Positions 25,496 to 37,854 of a DNA stretch of 64,000 nucleotides are shown here, piece after piece. The notes under the pieces were generated by a model that saw nothing but the letters and a program-made list of their open reading frames with translations, made no database searches and was not told the DNA's origin. A program made the translations under genes and the position numbers. Every line of letters starts with the position of its first letter. The first letter of the stretch is position 1. The DNA is from Numida meleagris (lineage: Eukaryota; Chordata; Aves; Galliformes; Numididae), in assembly GCF_002078875.1 (NCBI RefSeq), contig NC_034412.1:84183491-84247490 (forward strand), in the 5' to 3' direction.

Positions 25496-26039
25496 CTAAC
25501 ATGGTTTTGCATGCTAACATATTTATTTGAGATCAAAGTAAGAAAAGGTAGATATGATCAAAAAACAAAACCTGGAAATAAAAATATATGTCTAGAAGAG
25601 TTAGTAGGAGTTGTCTGTATGAATGACATTTCATAGTAGTATAAGTACTCAGAGTACTAGAATATCTGTCAACAGTAAGGAGCACAACTTCTTATAATAA
25701 TGAAGTTATAACACCATTTCATAATAATGCAGAGGTATTGAGCGAATGCAGAAGTCAGTGCAGAGACAACAAAGAAAATATATGTAGAAAAAATGTCCCG
25801 CTTATATGTAGCTCACAAGTCACTGACTATTCAATTACTAAAATAATGTTGAGCAATGCTGTTGTAGAACTTCACACCAAAATTATATTTTTCCCCAACA
25901 TTTTCAAACCTTTTTCCTGCAGAGAATTTTGATATTGGAACTCAGTTCAGTATGAAAGCACATGTTACAGTTTTAATAAGCTATGACAGAATTTCCCATT
26001 GTGAAAAAATGCGCTATTAATATTGCAGTGTAAAGTGTC
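25496..26039. other. AT-rich DNA, nothing recognised
   Basis: A short AT-rich stretch without a recognisable feature. An open frame at 25738-25932 (64 codons) shows no domain. Confidence 0.5.
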
Positions 26040-26345
26040 AGCAGGCACAAATAGGGCAACCAAGGCTAATAAATGGTTGTAAGGGGGATTTCAACTATCT
26101 GCACAGAAATTCATCCTTTACAATGGGAGATTTAGAGAAAGAACAGTTTGACCTCTCAGACTATATTTTTACAGCAGTTAGTTCTACAGCACACATGAGG
26201 GAAAGTTACTCCATCCTATGTAATATACAAGTGTTGGTTCAAGAAGTAACTATTGCTGAGCCACTAATTAATGGTGACCACAGCATAATTAAGTTCAACA
26301 TTCTCAAGGGAGTGATTGAAACAAATACAGGACTGTGACACTAAA
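26040..26345 (+). mobile_element. old CR1-clade LINE relic, endonuclease region
   Basis: One frame stays open from at least 26072 to 26335 and reads GDFNYLH at 26084-26104, then about 60 residues later NGDHSIIKFNIL near 26270-26305. The pair GDFN and (S/G)DH at this spacing is the C-terminal signature of the apurinic-type endonuclease domain of CR1-like LINEs. The residues between are too diverged to assign a subfamily. Downstream sequence to about 26720 may belong to the same relic, but I cannot demonstrate it. Known for the family: this domain nicks target DNA for reverse transcription. Inferred: an ancient dead copy. Confidence 0.6.
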
Positions 26346-26893
26346 ATTTTGATAATTAATTTTTTTTCAAGGGGTAAGTTAGTTAGAAAACCCTAAAGTC
26401 AAAAGTGAGGAAATTAAAATCCTTACACTCAGCATGGAGGCTTCTTAGGCATCCCAGGAGTCACAGAGGAATGAATGCACCTTAACAAAAATGAAAATAG
26501 AAAGCCAATTAAAAGCTAGTATAGTTAGATTGCAAGGTTCAAGATGTTATTTAAGACAAAATGGTAGCCTTTAGAAAATAGTAATCTAGTCCGAGTGAAA
26601 GAAAGGAGCAAATATAGAAAATGGGAATTAGAGATGTAAAGCTTAAGGCATAGAGTGAGAAGTAACAGAGAAAACAAAAAATACGAACAATATATTTATA
26701 TGGATCTTAGTTGGGAATAGTGTGAGAAAATAGGCTGATGCATTTTTTCATTGTTGGGAAGTTATGGATAACACAGATATCAGAGAAAAACTTACAATGT
26801 TTTGTATTAGGGCTCTTTTAAAATTTGGCTAAGATATGTATAAAAAGATTTTAATAAGAGGAATTCACTGTTCATACAATAAACTGATAAACT
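26346..26893. other. AT-rich DNA, possibly continuing the LINE relic
   Basis: A-rich sequence with no clear frame. The high A content on the plus strand is compatible with decayed LINE coding sequence but is not diagnostic. Confidence 0.3.
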
Positions 26894-26989
26894 GACAGGC
26901 ACTGGAAGAACCCCCTCCTGCAGCAGGGAGGTTTGAGCTTGATGATCCTTGAGGTCCCTTCCAACCCAAGCCATTCTATGATTCTATGA
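26894..26989 (+). mobile_element. CR1 LINE 3' tail fragment
   Basis: A plus-strand CR1 3' UTR piece. It contains CTGCAGCAGGGAGGTTTGAG, CTTGATGATCCTTGAGGTCC, CTTCCAACCCAAGCC and the terminal ATTCTATGATTCTATGA. The left edge (GGCACTGGAAGAA) looks like an upstream CR1 segment joined by an internal deletion. Non-coding. Confidence 0.9.
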
Positions 26990-29296
26990 AATTGAGTACG
27001 AAGTGGCAAAGAGGCAAGCGTTGCTGTTGGAGATAGATCAAGTATGAATCTAATAGTGCCAGGCTGAAGATTTACGCTTTCCCCTCAAACCCTGCTTATT
27101 CCCATGAGTGAATTTGTGTTGGCTTGAATGCAGCAGGATCTTACCTACAGACTCTGATTAGACTACAAACCCACACATTCTGCAGGTCACATCTGTTCGC
27201 CTCCTGTTAGAATCCTATTAACATTCACATTTAAACAGGACTATCTTTGACCAGGAAGAAAGGCACTGAGAGGGAAACCTCCTCTAATGGTACCTGTCGC
27301 TCCTCGTGTGTAGACTGAAACAAAACATGAGTAGCATCACAGTATTTTATCATCTTATTTACTCCAAGGCCTCACTTACAATAAGCAAATAATGATCTTA
27401 TTTCTAAACAAGTCTAACACTGCCCCTCAGCCACTACCTTCTAACCTATTTTGACAGAATTGACACTGGGATCTGAATTCAGATTTAAATGTTCAGACAT
27501 GACTTACACCAAAGCCTTGTTAAACAAGTGTGGTAACAGAGGGAATATTCATTGAGGAGTGTATGATGATGTTCCAGAGTGAACAAAAACCAAGCCCCAC
27601 CTTTTTTAAACTGATTTCTGAGATGTCTGGCCTACAAAGTAAGTATCATTTCATTCTCCTTTGTGAATGATAGAGATTCATAATAAACCTGACTTTCCAG
27701 AGACAACCTAACTTTGCAGAAAGAGGAACAAAACCCAGAGAGAATGTAAATGACTGTTTTAAATGACTTATACATTTCTAGAATTATTTTCCAGAAAAAC
27801 ATAATGTCCTGAAGGAAATACGCAGTTCATGGTGTTGATGGAAAGAGTTTACTAGCACTTCATTTCTGTGATTTGCGTAACTCACTTATAACTTTGATTT
27901 TCATGGATAATTCTGTCAATCCAAAGTCATGTCAACAATAATGCTTTATACTAATCCATAACATTGTGTGTTTTTTGTTTACATGCATGCACTATGTGTA
28001 TACAGCTCCTATCCTGATAATAAACTGCCAGTCGAGAGATTCATTTATCTTGCACCTTGATGTCCTCCCATGCATCCATTTCCACTGGGACAGTTTTTAA
28101 CAATCTGACCCTCCCAGCAATTAAAAACAGCTGCCATTTTCTCAAACAAATCTGCCAGGAAAATATTTCTTGCTTTCCTCACAAATGTGGAACTCTGAGC
28201 CACCCTCCCACCCCCAAATTACATTGGACTGATTCCCAGGCCATGCAGTGTTCAGTCCTGGGCTAATGGCTGGTTTAAGTTTCAATAACCCACAGTTCGT
28301 TAGGACCAGAAATAGATTATACCACTGTAGAGATGGGATTCCCTCTTTTCCAGCAGGATATGGCTTTTTTTCCTGCTAGGTTTGCTAGAATATAAAATAC
28401 CAGAGTTTAAAAGTCAAACCTTTGTAGGTGATGGTTAATGTTTTAAAACATTTTGCATTGGGCTGCTGCCTACAGCTGCAGCTGAGGTCCTGCTGAAAAG
28501 CTGCTGCAGAAATGCATGGCCACAGGCAGCCCTTAATGCAGGCACTTTGCGCTCAGAAGAGGGAAGTAGTAGCAGGGAGGACGAGTTGGTGAAAGGAGTC
28601 AGCTGTAGCCACGCAGGAGGTTAGTGCTGAGCTGCAATTCAGTGTGTGGCTCAGCTCACTCCTCATCTGCAGTCCCAGCCTCATGCTAGAGCCGACTCCC
28701 CAGCTAGAAGCATTGGCTTTATCTAACTTTTATCTCAAGCATTTGAATTTGTGGTCTGTAGGCAATATAGCTTTACAGGCACTAAGTAAAGTGTCTCCAA
28801 CAAAGAGCTTAAAAATCCTGCAGTATGTGTAAACTAGCTTATTTGTGTAATGATGTAAAACACCTGCTGATGTAAAGTGGCCTGAAGATTTTATTGCTGC
28901 TCCGTGGTCAGCTTAACTCATGAAGTCAGACATACATGAGTCATATGTTCATCTTATTCCCACCCACACCCAACACTTCATTTATCTGCTCTGTTAATAT
29001 ACACAAAACCTCTCTATTAAAAAGATGTGAGCACTGATATGCTTCTACGCTTAAAATTCACAATCACCAGTATTCAACTAGTTCCTCCTTCTGAAATGCT
29101 TGCCTTTGATTTAAATTATTCTCATACCAATTGTGGTAACAACTTGGCCAAGAGGGCAGGCAGACAGGAAAAGAGGAGCAAAATTATCTTAGTTGAGGAA
29201 AAACTATGTTCTTTAGTAAATTGTGAGTATTTTCCTCATAAAAGCAAAGGACACAACAATTTGTGAAACCTGTGAGGGCATCCTCTGTATATAATA
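26990..29296. other. unique DNA, no gene recognised
   Basis: No repeat or gene is recognised. The interval 28440-28710 is less AT-rich than the surroundings and rich in CTGC/GCAG words. It carries a 62-codon open frame (28644-28832) without a recognisable domain. The rest is AT-rich. Confidence 0.5.
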
Positions 29297-29357
29297 GGTA
29301 TGATGGTTAGACTAGATGATCTTAATAGTCTTTTCCAACCTTAATGATACTGTGATT
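29297..29357 (+). mobile_element. CR1 LINE 3' tail, very short
   Basis: About 60 bp of CR1 3' UTR on the plus strand: GGTTAGACTAGATGATCTTA followed by TCTTTTCCAACCTTAATGAT and a degenerate terminal repeat. Extreme 5' truncation is common in this family. Confidence 0.75.
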
Positions 29358-31064
29358 TGTGCTGAAGGGAAGATCTGTTCTCTGTTCCTTCACTGCTTTG
29401 GAAGAATAGGTTTGAGTGAATCTTTCCTGGTGAAATGTGCACCACTGGCTGAGGTGTTTAACTCATAACACACAAAGTGAGAACAATCTCTTAAACATTA
29501 TAGAGAGTTGAGGACATCTTTGTAAAGATTGCAGTAAGTTCAAATTAGCATAGAAGTGACCTTCCAACCAACTTACGAAGTCTTTGACATCTACTCTTGT
29601 TGTACCCGTGCATCTTGAGATTTGCCTCAGTAAATGGAAGTGAGACCACTATGCAATAGCAGTAACCCACACAGCTTTGTATGCAGCTCTTTCTTCCTCA
29701 TAAAAACAAATGTTTGTACATAGCTAGTTTTTTGTTTCATGCTTACATGGCTTTGTTTTCAGCAAATCATTAAAAAAAAAGTGATGACTTACTGCAGTGC
29801 TTTTTTAAATCTAGTCACAAACCACAATCGCTTACAGGAAATGGAATGTTTACTTGAGTTTATTATACAAGGGTCTGGATATGAGCTGTGGGATTTTTAC
29901 ACCTCATAGCAACGGTATTACAATTTATTTACATCTTCATGTTGGCAGCTGCACAAACTCTTATGAAATAGGACAATCACACCTTAGGGAACAGTAATTA
30001 TAGGCAAAGGTATAAATAGTATAAAGAAGTGCACGCATTTGGCACTGAAATTGAAGAAAATAGAAACTATTCTGGCAAATCTTCAAAAACACAGCCTCTT
30101 GTTCATTATGAGGGCATGAACTAATTAAACCTAACTTGTCAGAGTCGGCTGCATGAATAAATTCTAGTCCATTCTGGCACAGTCATGCTCCAAACCCACG
30201 AAGAACAAAGTTGTTTTAGTGATGTCATAATTTGGACTTCCAGAGTATGATATCACTTTTGACAGAATTAATGCAGAATTAATACCATATGTATAAGCAT
30301 TAATAGGTATTGAATTGAACACTCAGCGATAAGTCTCTGTCGGTTTCCAAAGTAACAGCCTGTTTTTTTCTTTCATAGTGCTTACATTAATGTGGTATCA
30401 GAAGGCAAATTTAAAATACATTTCAACACTTTTACAAGAAAGCATTTAAGCTTTACATTTCTGCCTCTTTTTCAAAAGCTGTTTGCATAAGAAAAGCAAT
30501 TAACCTTCAGTGCTACATTTTTAATAGTGACAAAATCAATGTCGTAAGAGAAGAATTTTAAGGCAATTGTAAACTTAAAATAAATTGTCACCATTTTTGA
30601 TAGCTGGAAGAAGAAATCCTCTGAAGTTCAGTTGCTCCATTTATAAATCATTTGGTCTTTTTATACAACAAATCTGAAGTTAAAATCTTGCCGTATTTAG
30701 CAGCTTGTTAGTTCCTAGTTACTGTCAGTGTCCAGGTGTTACTCTTTTCCAAATGCTTTTGCTGACTCCCACCTCCTTCCTTTCCCAGCCTTGATATATT
30801 AAATTCTTTCACACTTATCCATGATGGTTTTTAGGGTCTTCCTCTTCAGTTTTCCTTCCCTTCAGGATATAGTTATATTTTCATGATTTATAGGTGAAAC
30901 ACAGAGCTCCACTTTTGCCTTCAGATGCAAGTGCTAAAGAGCCAGAGAACAGACACTGAATAGGGAAAAGTTTGCTGATGGAGCTAAAAGTAAGAAGTAA
31001 AAACAAAAGTTGACCTTAGGGTGAGAGAAGCTCTCTTGATACTGAGTACTGTGGTAATAAACTC
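29358..31064. other. AT-rich unique DNA, no gene recognised
   Basis: No gene or repeat is recognised. The block at about 30120-30360 is non-repetitive and has an even base composition, so it is a candidate for a conserved non-coding element, but that cannot be judged without other genomes. Confidence 0.5.
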
Positions 31065-31640
31065 AGAAAGGATTTTTAACATTGATAAATGTGATGAGTT
31101 GCATGTGAGGAACTGGCGTCCATTCTACACTCATAGTGAAGGGATTTGAATTAAGTCTTGAAAAGGGAAGAAAGATTTTGGAGATATAAGGAGTATGAAA
31201 AAGTCAGCCCCATGTTCAGTAGTAATAGGAAAAGTAAACCACATATTAGGAATTAGTAAGAAGGAAACAGGAATTCTCCTGATGCCCGTGTGTGGCTGTT
31301 GTCTCGTTTTCTCAATGTGGATATAGAAGAAATGATAAAGCTAGTGGGAATGGCAACAAGAATGATGAAAAATAAGGATTAGCTTCCATATGAAGAATAA
31401 TTCAATGGACTAGGACAGCTCAGCCTAGAAAAGGAGTGACTGAATGATGGGTATTGCAATATGTAATGACAGCAACAATGCCAAGTGAGAATACTACAAA
31501 AGCACTCTCACAGCGTGAGAAATAGACATCATATACTAGGTAGTCTTCTACGTCAGGTTCAAAACATGTAGAGGAGAATATTTAACAACTTAAACCAGAT
31601 TTTTTTGGTAAATATTTTGTTGCAAAATTCATAGCCATGG
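31065..31640 (+). mobile_element. old CR1-clade LINE relic, reverse-transcriptase tail and 3' region
   Basis: A decayed LINE fragment on the plus strand. At its start the translation resembles the C-terminal part of a LINE reverse transcriptase (FNIDKCDELHVRN, compare the family pattern FN..KCKVLH.G.N). About 280 bp on, the nucleotide sequence CTTCCATATGAAGAATAATT, then CAGCTCAGCCTAGAAAAGGA, parallels the segment of CR1-like elements that reads 'ccatatgaggaaaggct ... gttcagcctggaaaag'. It is much more diverged than the other CR1 copies here, so it belongs to an older CR1-clade lineage. Not functional. Confidence 0.6.
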
Positions 31641-34600
31641 TCTGGGTGTGGTAGAAAACAATTACACAAATTATTTTTAAAAAAGCTGACTTAAAAAAAA
31701 AAAGACTTAAAATCACATTTAGTTTCAGGAAGTTCCTGAGCTGCTGTTCACTGGATGAGAGGAGAAGATACCAGGGAAGTCTCTATACAAGCTTCCCTAG
31801 GTAGGTGTTATTGACCATACTACTGTCTGGATTTGGATCTTGTAACATATATCCTACAGCAACACCGATTGATCTTGTTGATGATATTGCTTTGGGTCTC
31901 TATATTATTGTTCATGCTCTTCTGACTTGTAAGTACTGCTAAGAAGCAAGGGAATTTGAAATTTGTACGCCTCCTCTTTATTAGTGCGCTGAACATCTCT
32001 TTCATGTGTCTGAGAAAGAGCAGATGTAGTCAGGAGCAGACAGGAAGACAAACTATGAGAGAATTTGCTTGTTGATGATTGGGGAACAAGTGGGTTTATC
32101 CCATGCACTGGCATTGTTCTGCTTAGGCACTGAGATGGGGATGGATTCAGAGATGAATTACTGAATGCTAGTTGTTCCTATGTCATTTTGCACTGCTAGA
32201 AATGCAGCATTAGACAGTCAAGTGATGGTCTAAAAATATTTATTCTTTCTCCCAATGGAGTGCTTATTGCCACTAGTCCTGTCCAGTGTTAATTTACTTT
32301 ATGGAAGCATTTGTAGTCCACTGTGATTATACAGTATGTACAATATGTTCTGGAGAAATATGACATTTGGTTTTAAGAAACTATCATTGCAAAGAAAGGG
32401 AAAATAAGAACTCATTTCCTTCTCCATTTTCTTGCTGATAATTAAAAAGAAAACTGAAGTGTAGGCTATTTCCAGCTTTCCTTGATGCATCTTTAAAATT
32501 TGTGCAACTCCTCTTGAAGTTTTACAGCTTTAAATGAAGCACAAGTAATGATCTGAAAAGCAAATCATTATTTGGTGCACTTGCACCTGCCTTAGATTCC
32601 ACTCTTTTGTTTTCATACTACCCCTCTGGGTTCCTGATAAATTCATAATGCAATCCAGGCCACCTTTTCATCATATACTCACAAAAACACAGATCCACAT
32701 GGGAGGTTTCACAGAATGCATTAAGTATGCAGAATTCCTTTATTGCTTAAGTAAGAAAAGCAAACTATCATTTACAGGGAAATCAGAGTATCAAAGAGAG
32801 AAGGAGAAAGATTTAATTATACAGTAGCTGCACAGTTGTTGCATCTAATGAAAGGATTTTGCTTTAGTTCAGTCGTGAGGATTTCAGATGCTGTGATATG
32901 CAAGAAAAACAGAAACAGTGAGGAGCAAGCATGATTTTTCTAGTGGCCATCAGACACTAAATTGCTCTAAAGAATTTATTTGGTACTATTTTGAAAACTA
33001 ATTTTAATTGGTTCAAACTAAATGGAATCTAGAGTTTCTGTCTTAATTTATATACTTTAACCAAAAGTAGTAACTCCTTCAGCTTCTAGTGATATAGATA
33101 GGTTTGATCAAGTATATACTTCTCAGAGTGTTTTTTTCCTCATTGCATAGGATTTCTCTCAAACATAAACACCAGCATATAACATGATGGCATTTTTCAC
33201 ATTTCTAGTTCTCTTACTGTGGAGGTTTCCTCACTAGAATTTCCAGAAGTTTCTTATTTTCTTCTCACGGGAATGTTCCTTGGATGGGCAGGCAGTTGTA
33301 GAGGGGAATGTTTTACATTTTGCTGTTAAGCTAGCAAAGTCTGGACTTGTTTTGCCTTGGGGAAAGGAACAGGACAGTCAGAGTGAAATGTAAATACGCT
33401 GCAAGTATCAGTATCTGTGAGCGAAACATGGCCTCATGAAGTGAAGAAAAGATTTTGTTCATTTTATTGGGTTAAGAATTTCCCATTACCATGAATAGAA
33501 GAAAAGGAAGCTCTTGAGGTGGCAAAGCCAGAGCAGTATATTTCACAGAACAAGAGTAGAGTCTTGCAATGACTCAGTTCATGTGTTCATCAGCCGCTAA
33601 TGCATCTGTTAGAGAGAAGGGACTTAATTCTTTTTTGGAGACATAGCCCTACTGGATAGCAATGTAATGAAATGTAACTGTATATCTCCCCGCAGGGCTG
33701 GTAACTGAAAGACAGTCCGGTCTGGGATTTTTAAACATGATATTCAAATATGACTTTCATATTATATTCGGAATGTTTTCACATTTGGGACTATGAAGTC
33801 CAGACTCATTTTCCACTGGGCTTTACTTAACAAACTCTTCTTGTGTGTTTCTTACTTGGATTTTAGATTGTTGGAACTAATTCTTCCCTGAATTTCCACT
33901 AATGTCAACCTGTCAAAGAGATATTGTTAGACATGAGGGACCTGGCTGAAATTTCTGGGCTTAAATACAGAAGTTTTAATTTGCATTTAACATTACAATA
34001 GTTAAGTGTTCCCCCACCCTCTGCAGACACACACACACACTTCTACTCATCATACCAAACTACTGAATTTGGTGATTAGATGCAGGGTTATACACTTGCA
34101 TGTCAGGATTGCATTTGAAAATCAGAATCTTCAAGATATCCATATGCAAACCAAGGAGGCGGCTGTGATCATGGGATTTTATCCTGCTCCCACCAAAGTC
34201 TCCTGGAAATTTGCTATAAGCATCATCAGTAGTACTAGACCCTAAATAAGGAAGGTAAGATCAATGTGAATGCACAATACTGTTAATTATCATAATTAAA
34301 ATTTAGGCTAGTATTCAGTGCTGCAGCAATATAAGCAACAGGTAATCCAAGATTTCACTTTCCCAGGGAAATAAAATATTTTTCCTGGCCTCACATGATT
34401 TTCTTACACACTTTTTACAATGTCTCATGTATTTTAGGAGATTTTTGTAAGAGGTCTGTCTTTTTTATGATCCTTTTGAAGTGTTTTGTTTAAAATGTTT
34501 ACTCTTAATGGTTTAATATGCCTGGCGAATCTGAAAGGCACCAGTAGGAAAAAAAATCTAAATAGATAAATAAAGAATACAAATCTATGGAGTACATGGT

Positions 34601-36960
34601 TTTCCTCAATGTCAATCTGTCTGTGTTATTAAGGGAGCTTTGAAGAGAACATATAACTTTCTTCTGACTTTTAAAAGAAAAATGCCCCAAATTTTCTTCA
34701 TTGAGAATCATACTTCAAATGAGTAAGTTAATATCTTAGGTGATAAATGTGAGCTGCATTTTATTTAAATTTCCAGTTTAGATGCATTTAGGATTTCTAG
34801 ACCTTCTGCTACACAGCAACTCCTTATTAGTGTTGAGAGAGCTGGATGTTTCTGCTTTTAAGAGGAAAACAAGTCCAAGGTTGAGAAAACAATTTAGGAA
34901 TTTTTTCATAGGAATACAGACCAATATAACAGAATGATGTCATGGATATTATTTCAGTGGTAAGCATTATTACAAGGTAAGCATAGAAATCGCACTCCTG
35001 TATTGGTTAAACATCTTAACTTTACTAAAAATGCTGTCTGTGTTACAAGACTGGTCCAGATCCACCTCTGACACATAGAAATCATCTTTAATGTGCTGGT
35101 TAATAACACAAAAGAGCCACCCACCTGTTTGGCCAGACTCTGTTGATTTGCTCGATTTCTTTCTTTCATGTGCTGTAATTTTTTTATGGTGCATTCAGAT
35201 GTTGCTGACTCTTGATTATTCATTTGAATTTTTAATTATTTTTGAGTGTTGTGTTATGACGCAATCAGACATGCTTTGAAAAGTATATGGTGCACTTGTT
35301 GGAGATGCTCATAACTACCATAGTTTCAGAGTGCTTTCATACCCATCCCAGAATGATGACACAATTTGGACATGCCTGAGCTATTTTGAGTGTACTATTT
35401 TCAGGCCACACTGACTAAAAGTAGCACTGTACAATGATCTTCTTTACTGTCAGAGTGTTTCTTTTGTGTTTGGTTACTAGTACAAATTCTTCATCTTCTT
35501 TACTCCTGACATAAGCCAAAGGATGTTTATGATGATACCTTTCCTTTCTGAACGTACTAGAAAAACCTTCCTTTTTTTAAAAAAAAATATTTTTTGCAAT
35601 GCAGTTGTGGATTGGCTAAAGATAAAAGATGGTGGAGTAGAAGTAAGCATGTCATTAGAATCCAGAAAGTCACTGTCTCACAGAAATATTTCTCACACTA
35701 CATTACATCACCACTTAGAGAGTCACAGCCTCTTGCTGAGGTGCCTTTTAATGACAGAAGAAAACAATTCCTTCACAAACATAAACGGCGTGTTAACAGC
35801 TGAAGTCACAGCTCCGTTTGCCTCCTGGCCAGGATACACATTCCATCTGGAGCTCTATCAAGACAGTGCAGGGAGGTCTGGCAGCTGAATAATGAACTCT
35901 AAGTAAATAGGTCATTACAACACATTGTTTCTGTGTTACTGGATTTCCACAATATGTCAGACTGATTATGAGTTTGCAGCCTGGATTCTCATCTCTATAA
36001 AATGTTAACTTTGCCTCAAAAGTTCTCTTACTCAGAAAGCTTCTGGGATTCACCTCTCCTAGCTTTAGATATCAGAGATACCCATGAAGCCACCAAGGCC
36101 AAGTGTTCTTTTGTGAGCGCTTCCTGCCAACGTACAATACATGTGTTAGCACATATGTAAATATGTGCTCTCTTTAAGAGAAAACTTATATTCAAAAAAG
36201 CACTAAACAGAGTAAATCCTCAGAGCTAAAGTATGTGAAAGTTTGTAAATTTATTAGCATCATTCATCTTCATGTAGAGAAAACCATACAAGCAGTCTGT
36301 TAATGAGTATTTCTTTAATACATACATGTGTTCTGAACAGGATCGGAAATATTACACAATTTTAAAACTCATCACCACTTCTGAGTAAATTCATAAGATT
36401 TCCAGAACTCTGCTATTATTACTATGCACACATGTGAAAGAAAACATTTTTAACACCTATTCAGTATGCTCATTATATTCTAACTCATATTTTCTCACAC
36501 ACATTTTAAACATTTTTCTTCTAGTCTTGTTTTGAGAAAGTATTCTGTAGTCTGCAGCATGCTGCATATGTCATCTGGAATTTTTCAGAACTCATGTCAG
36601 ATGAATGTGATTGTTAATTGTTGTAATTGCAGGCAGAAATGTACTTTGTCCACCTTTTGTTCCACCTGAATCAACTTTTTAAGAGACAGAATATATTTTT
36701 ACCTCTTTGTTTGAATAGCTGGAGATTTTCTGTTAGTCGCTCTGAATTCCTGGAGCATTTGGCCTCCTAATTAGCAGTCTCTCTGTCCCATTTGAAATAG
36801 ACTTGGGATAGACAGAGATCTGACTTGTCTAGTTATTACTGCTGGATGATTTGCTTTTGAAGCTACTTTGGATTTGAGGCTCATCATGCCACTACTTTAG
36901 TGCCTTGGTTCGGACATGTAACTTTGGTGATTTATACCAGTGGCTGCCATAATTCATGGA
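31641..36960. other. AT-rich unique DNA, no gene recognised
   Basis: No gene is recognised over about 5.3 kb. Several open frames of 60-121 codons occur (longest 35523-35888, plus) with no domain I can name and no convincing splice context. An AC microsatellite is at 34027-34040. The block at about 36590-36800 is non-repetitive with homeodomain-type TAAT cores and may be worth a conservation check. Confidence 0.5.
34027..34040. repeat. (AC)7 microsatellite
   Basis: Seven AC units with no interruption. Confidence 0.9.
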
Positions 36961-37104
36961 ACCATAGAATGGCTTAGTTGAACAGGACCTTAAAGGTCAT
37001 CTAGTTCCAACCTTCCTGCTGCCCAGGTCCCATCCAACATGGCCTTGAACACCTCCAGTTATGGGGCATCCACAGCTTCTCTAGGCAACCTGTGCCAGTA
37101 CGTT

Positions 37105-37126
37105 CCCCCCCTCCCCCCCCTCCCCC
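37105..37126 (-). repeat. G-rich tract with quadruplex potential inside CR1
   Basis: On the plus strand this is C7-T-C8-T-C5. On the minus strand it gives runs of seven, eight and five G separated by single A, long enough to supply four or more G-triplets with short loops. It lies within the 3' part of the minus-strand CR1 and looks like a local expansion. Confidence 0.85.
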
Positions 37127-37314
37127 TCTGTGACAAAGATTTTCTTCGTAATAACTAAATATATCCTTTTTTAGCTTTAAACTGATCACCCTTGTCCTAT
37201 AACTGCATTCCCTAATAAAGAGTCATTCCTATGGACCTCTTTTATCTACTGTAAGTCTGCAATGAAGTCTCCCTGTAGCCTTCTCTCCTCTAGGCTGAAC
37301 AACTCCAACTCTCT

Positions 37315-37854
37315 GATCAGGCTGGTCAAACTGGAGAGCAAGAAGAAAATGCACAGGCAGTGGAAGGAGAAACAGGTAACCTGAGAGACATGGACCTGTT
37401 GGAGTGCATACAGAGGTGATCCAAGTGCTGGAATGCCTCCCCTACAAGAACAGGCTGAGATAGCTGGGGCTGTTCAGCCTGGAGAAGAGAAAGCTTCAGG
37501 GAGAGCTGAGAGTGGCCTTTCAGTATCTAAAGGGGAGCTGTAAGAAAGAAGGGAAAAGACTCTTTAGGAGGGTCTGTTGTGAGAGGACAAGAGGAAATGG
37601 TTTCAAACTAAAAGAGGGGAGATTTAGATTGGACACAAGGAAGAAATTTTTTACAGTAAGGTTGGTGGAAAATGTTGACCAGAGAGGTGGTGGAAGCTGC
37701 ATCCTTGGAGACATTCAAGGTCAGTCTGGTTGGGGCTCTGAGCAACCTAATCTAGCTGTAAATGTCCTCGTTCACTGCAAGGGAGTTGGACTAGATGACC
37801 TTTAAGGGTCTCTTCCAACTCAAAGATTCTATAATTCTATGATTCCATAATATT
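37315..37854 (+). mobile_element. CR1 LINE nested in the opposite-strand CR1, internally deleted
   Basis: A plus-strand CR1. The left part (about 37315-37385) resembles the ORF2 linker between endonuclease and reverse transcriptase, reading SKKKMHRQWKEKQVT. It then jumps to the 3' end of ORF2 (GGGGCTGTTCAGCCTGGAGA, then RTRGNGFKL and GRFRLDTRKKFF at about 37588-37650). It finishes in the 3' UTR with TCTTCCAACTCAAAGATTCT and ATTCTATGATTCC. The reverse-transcriptase core is missing, by internal deletion or template jump. It interrupts the minus-strand CR1. Confidence 0.88.

Noticed and set aside
26040..31640. Endonuclease and reverse-transcriptase relics as parts of one LINE
   Set aside because: They lie about 4.8 kb apart, more than the roughly 2 kb expected between these regions, and the intervening DNA shows no reverse-transcriptase core. 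Probably independent copies.
32741..32763. TTATTGCTTAAG, the start of the miR-137 mature sequence
   Set aside because: The match ends after 12 bases, and I see no flanking hairpin of the right arms. Chance.
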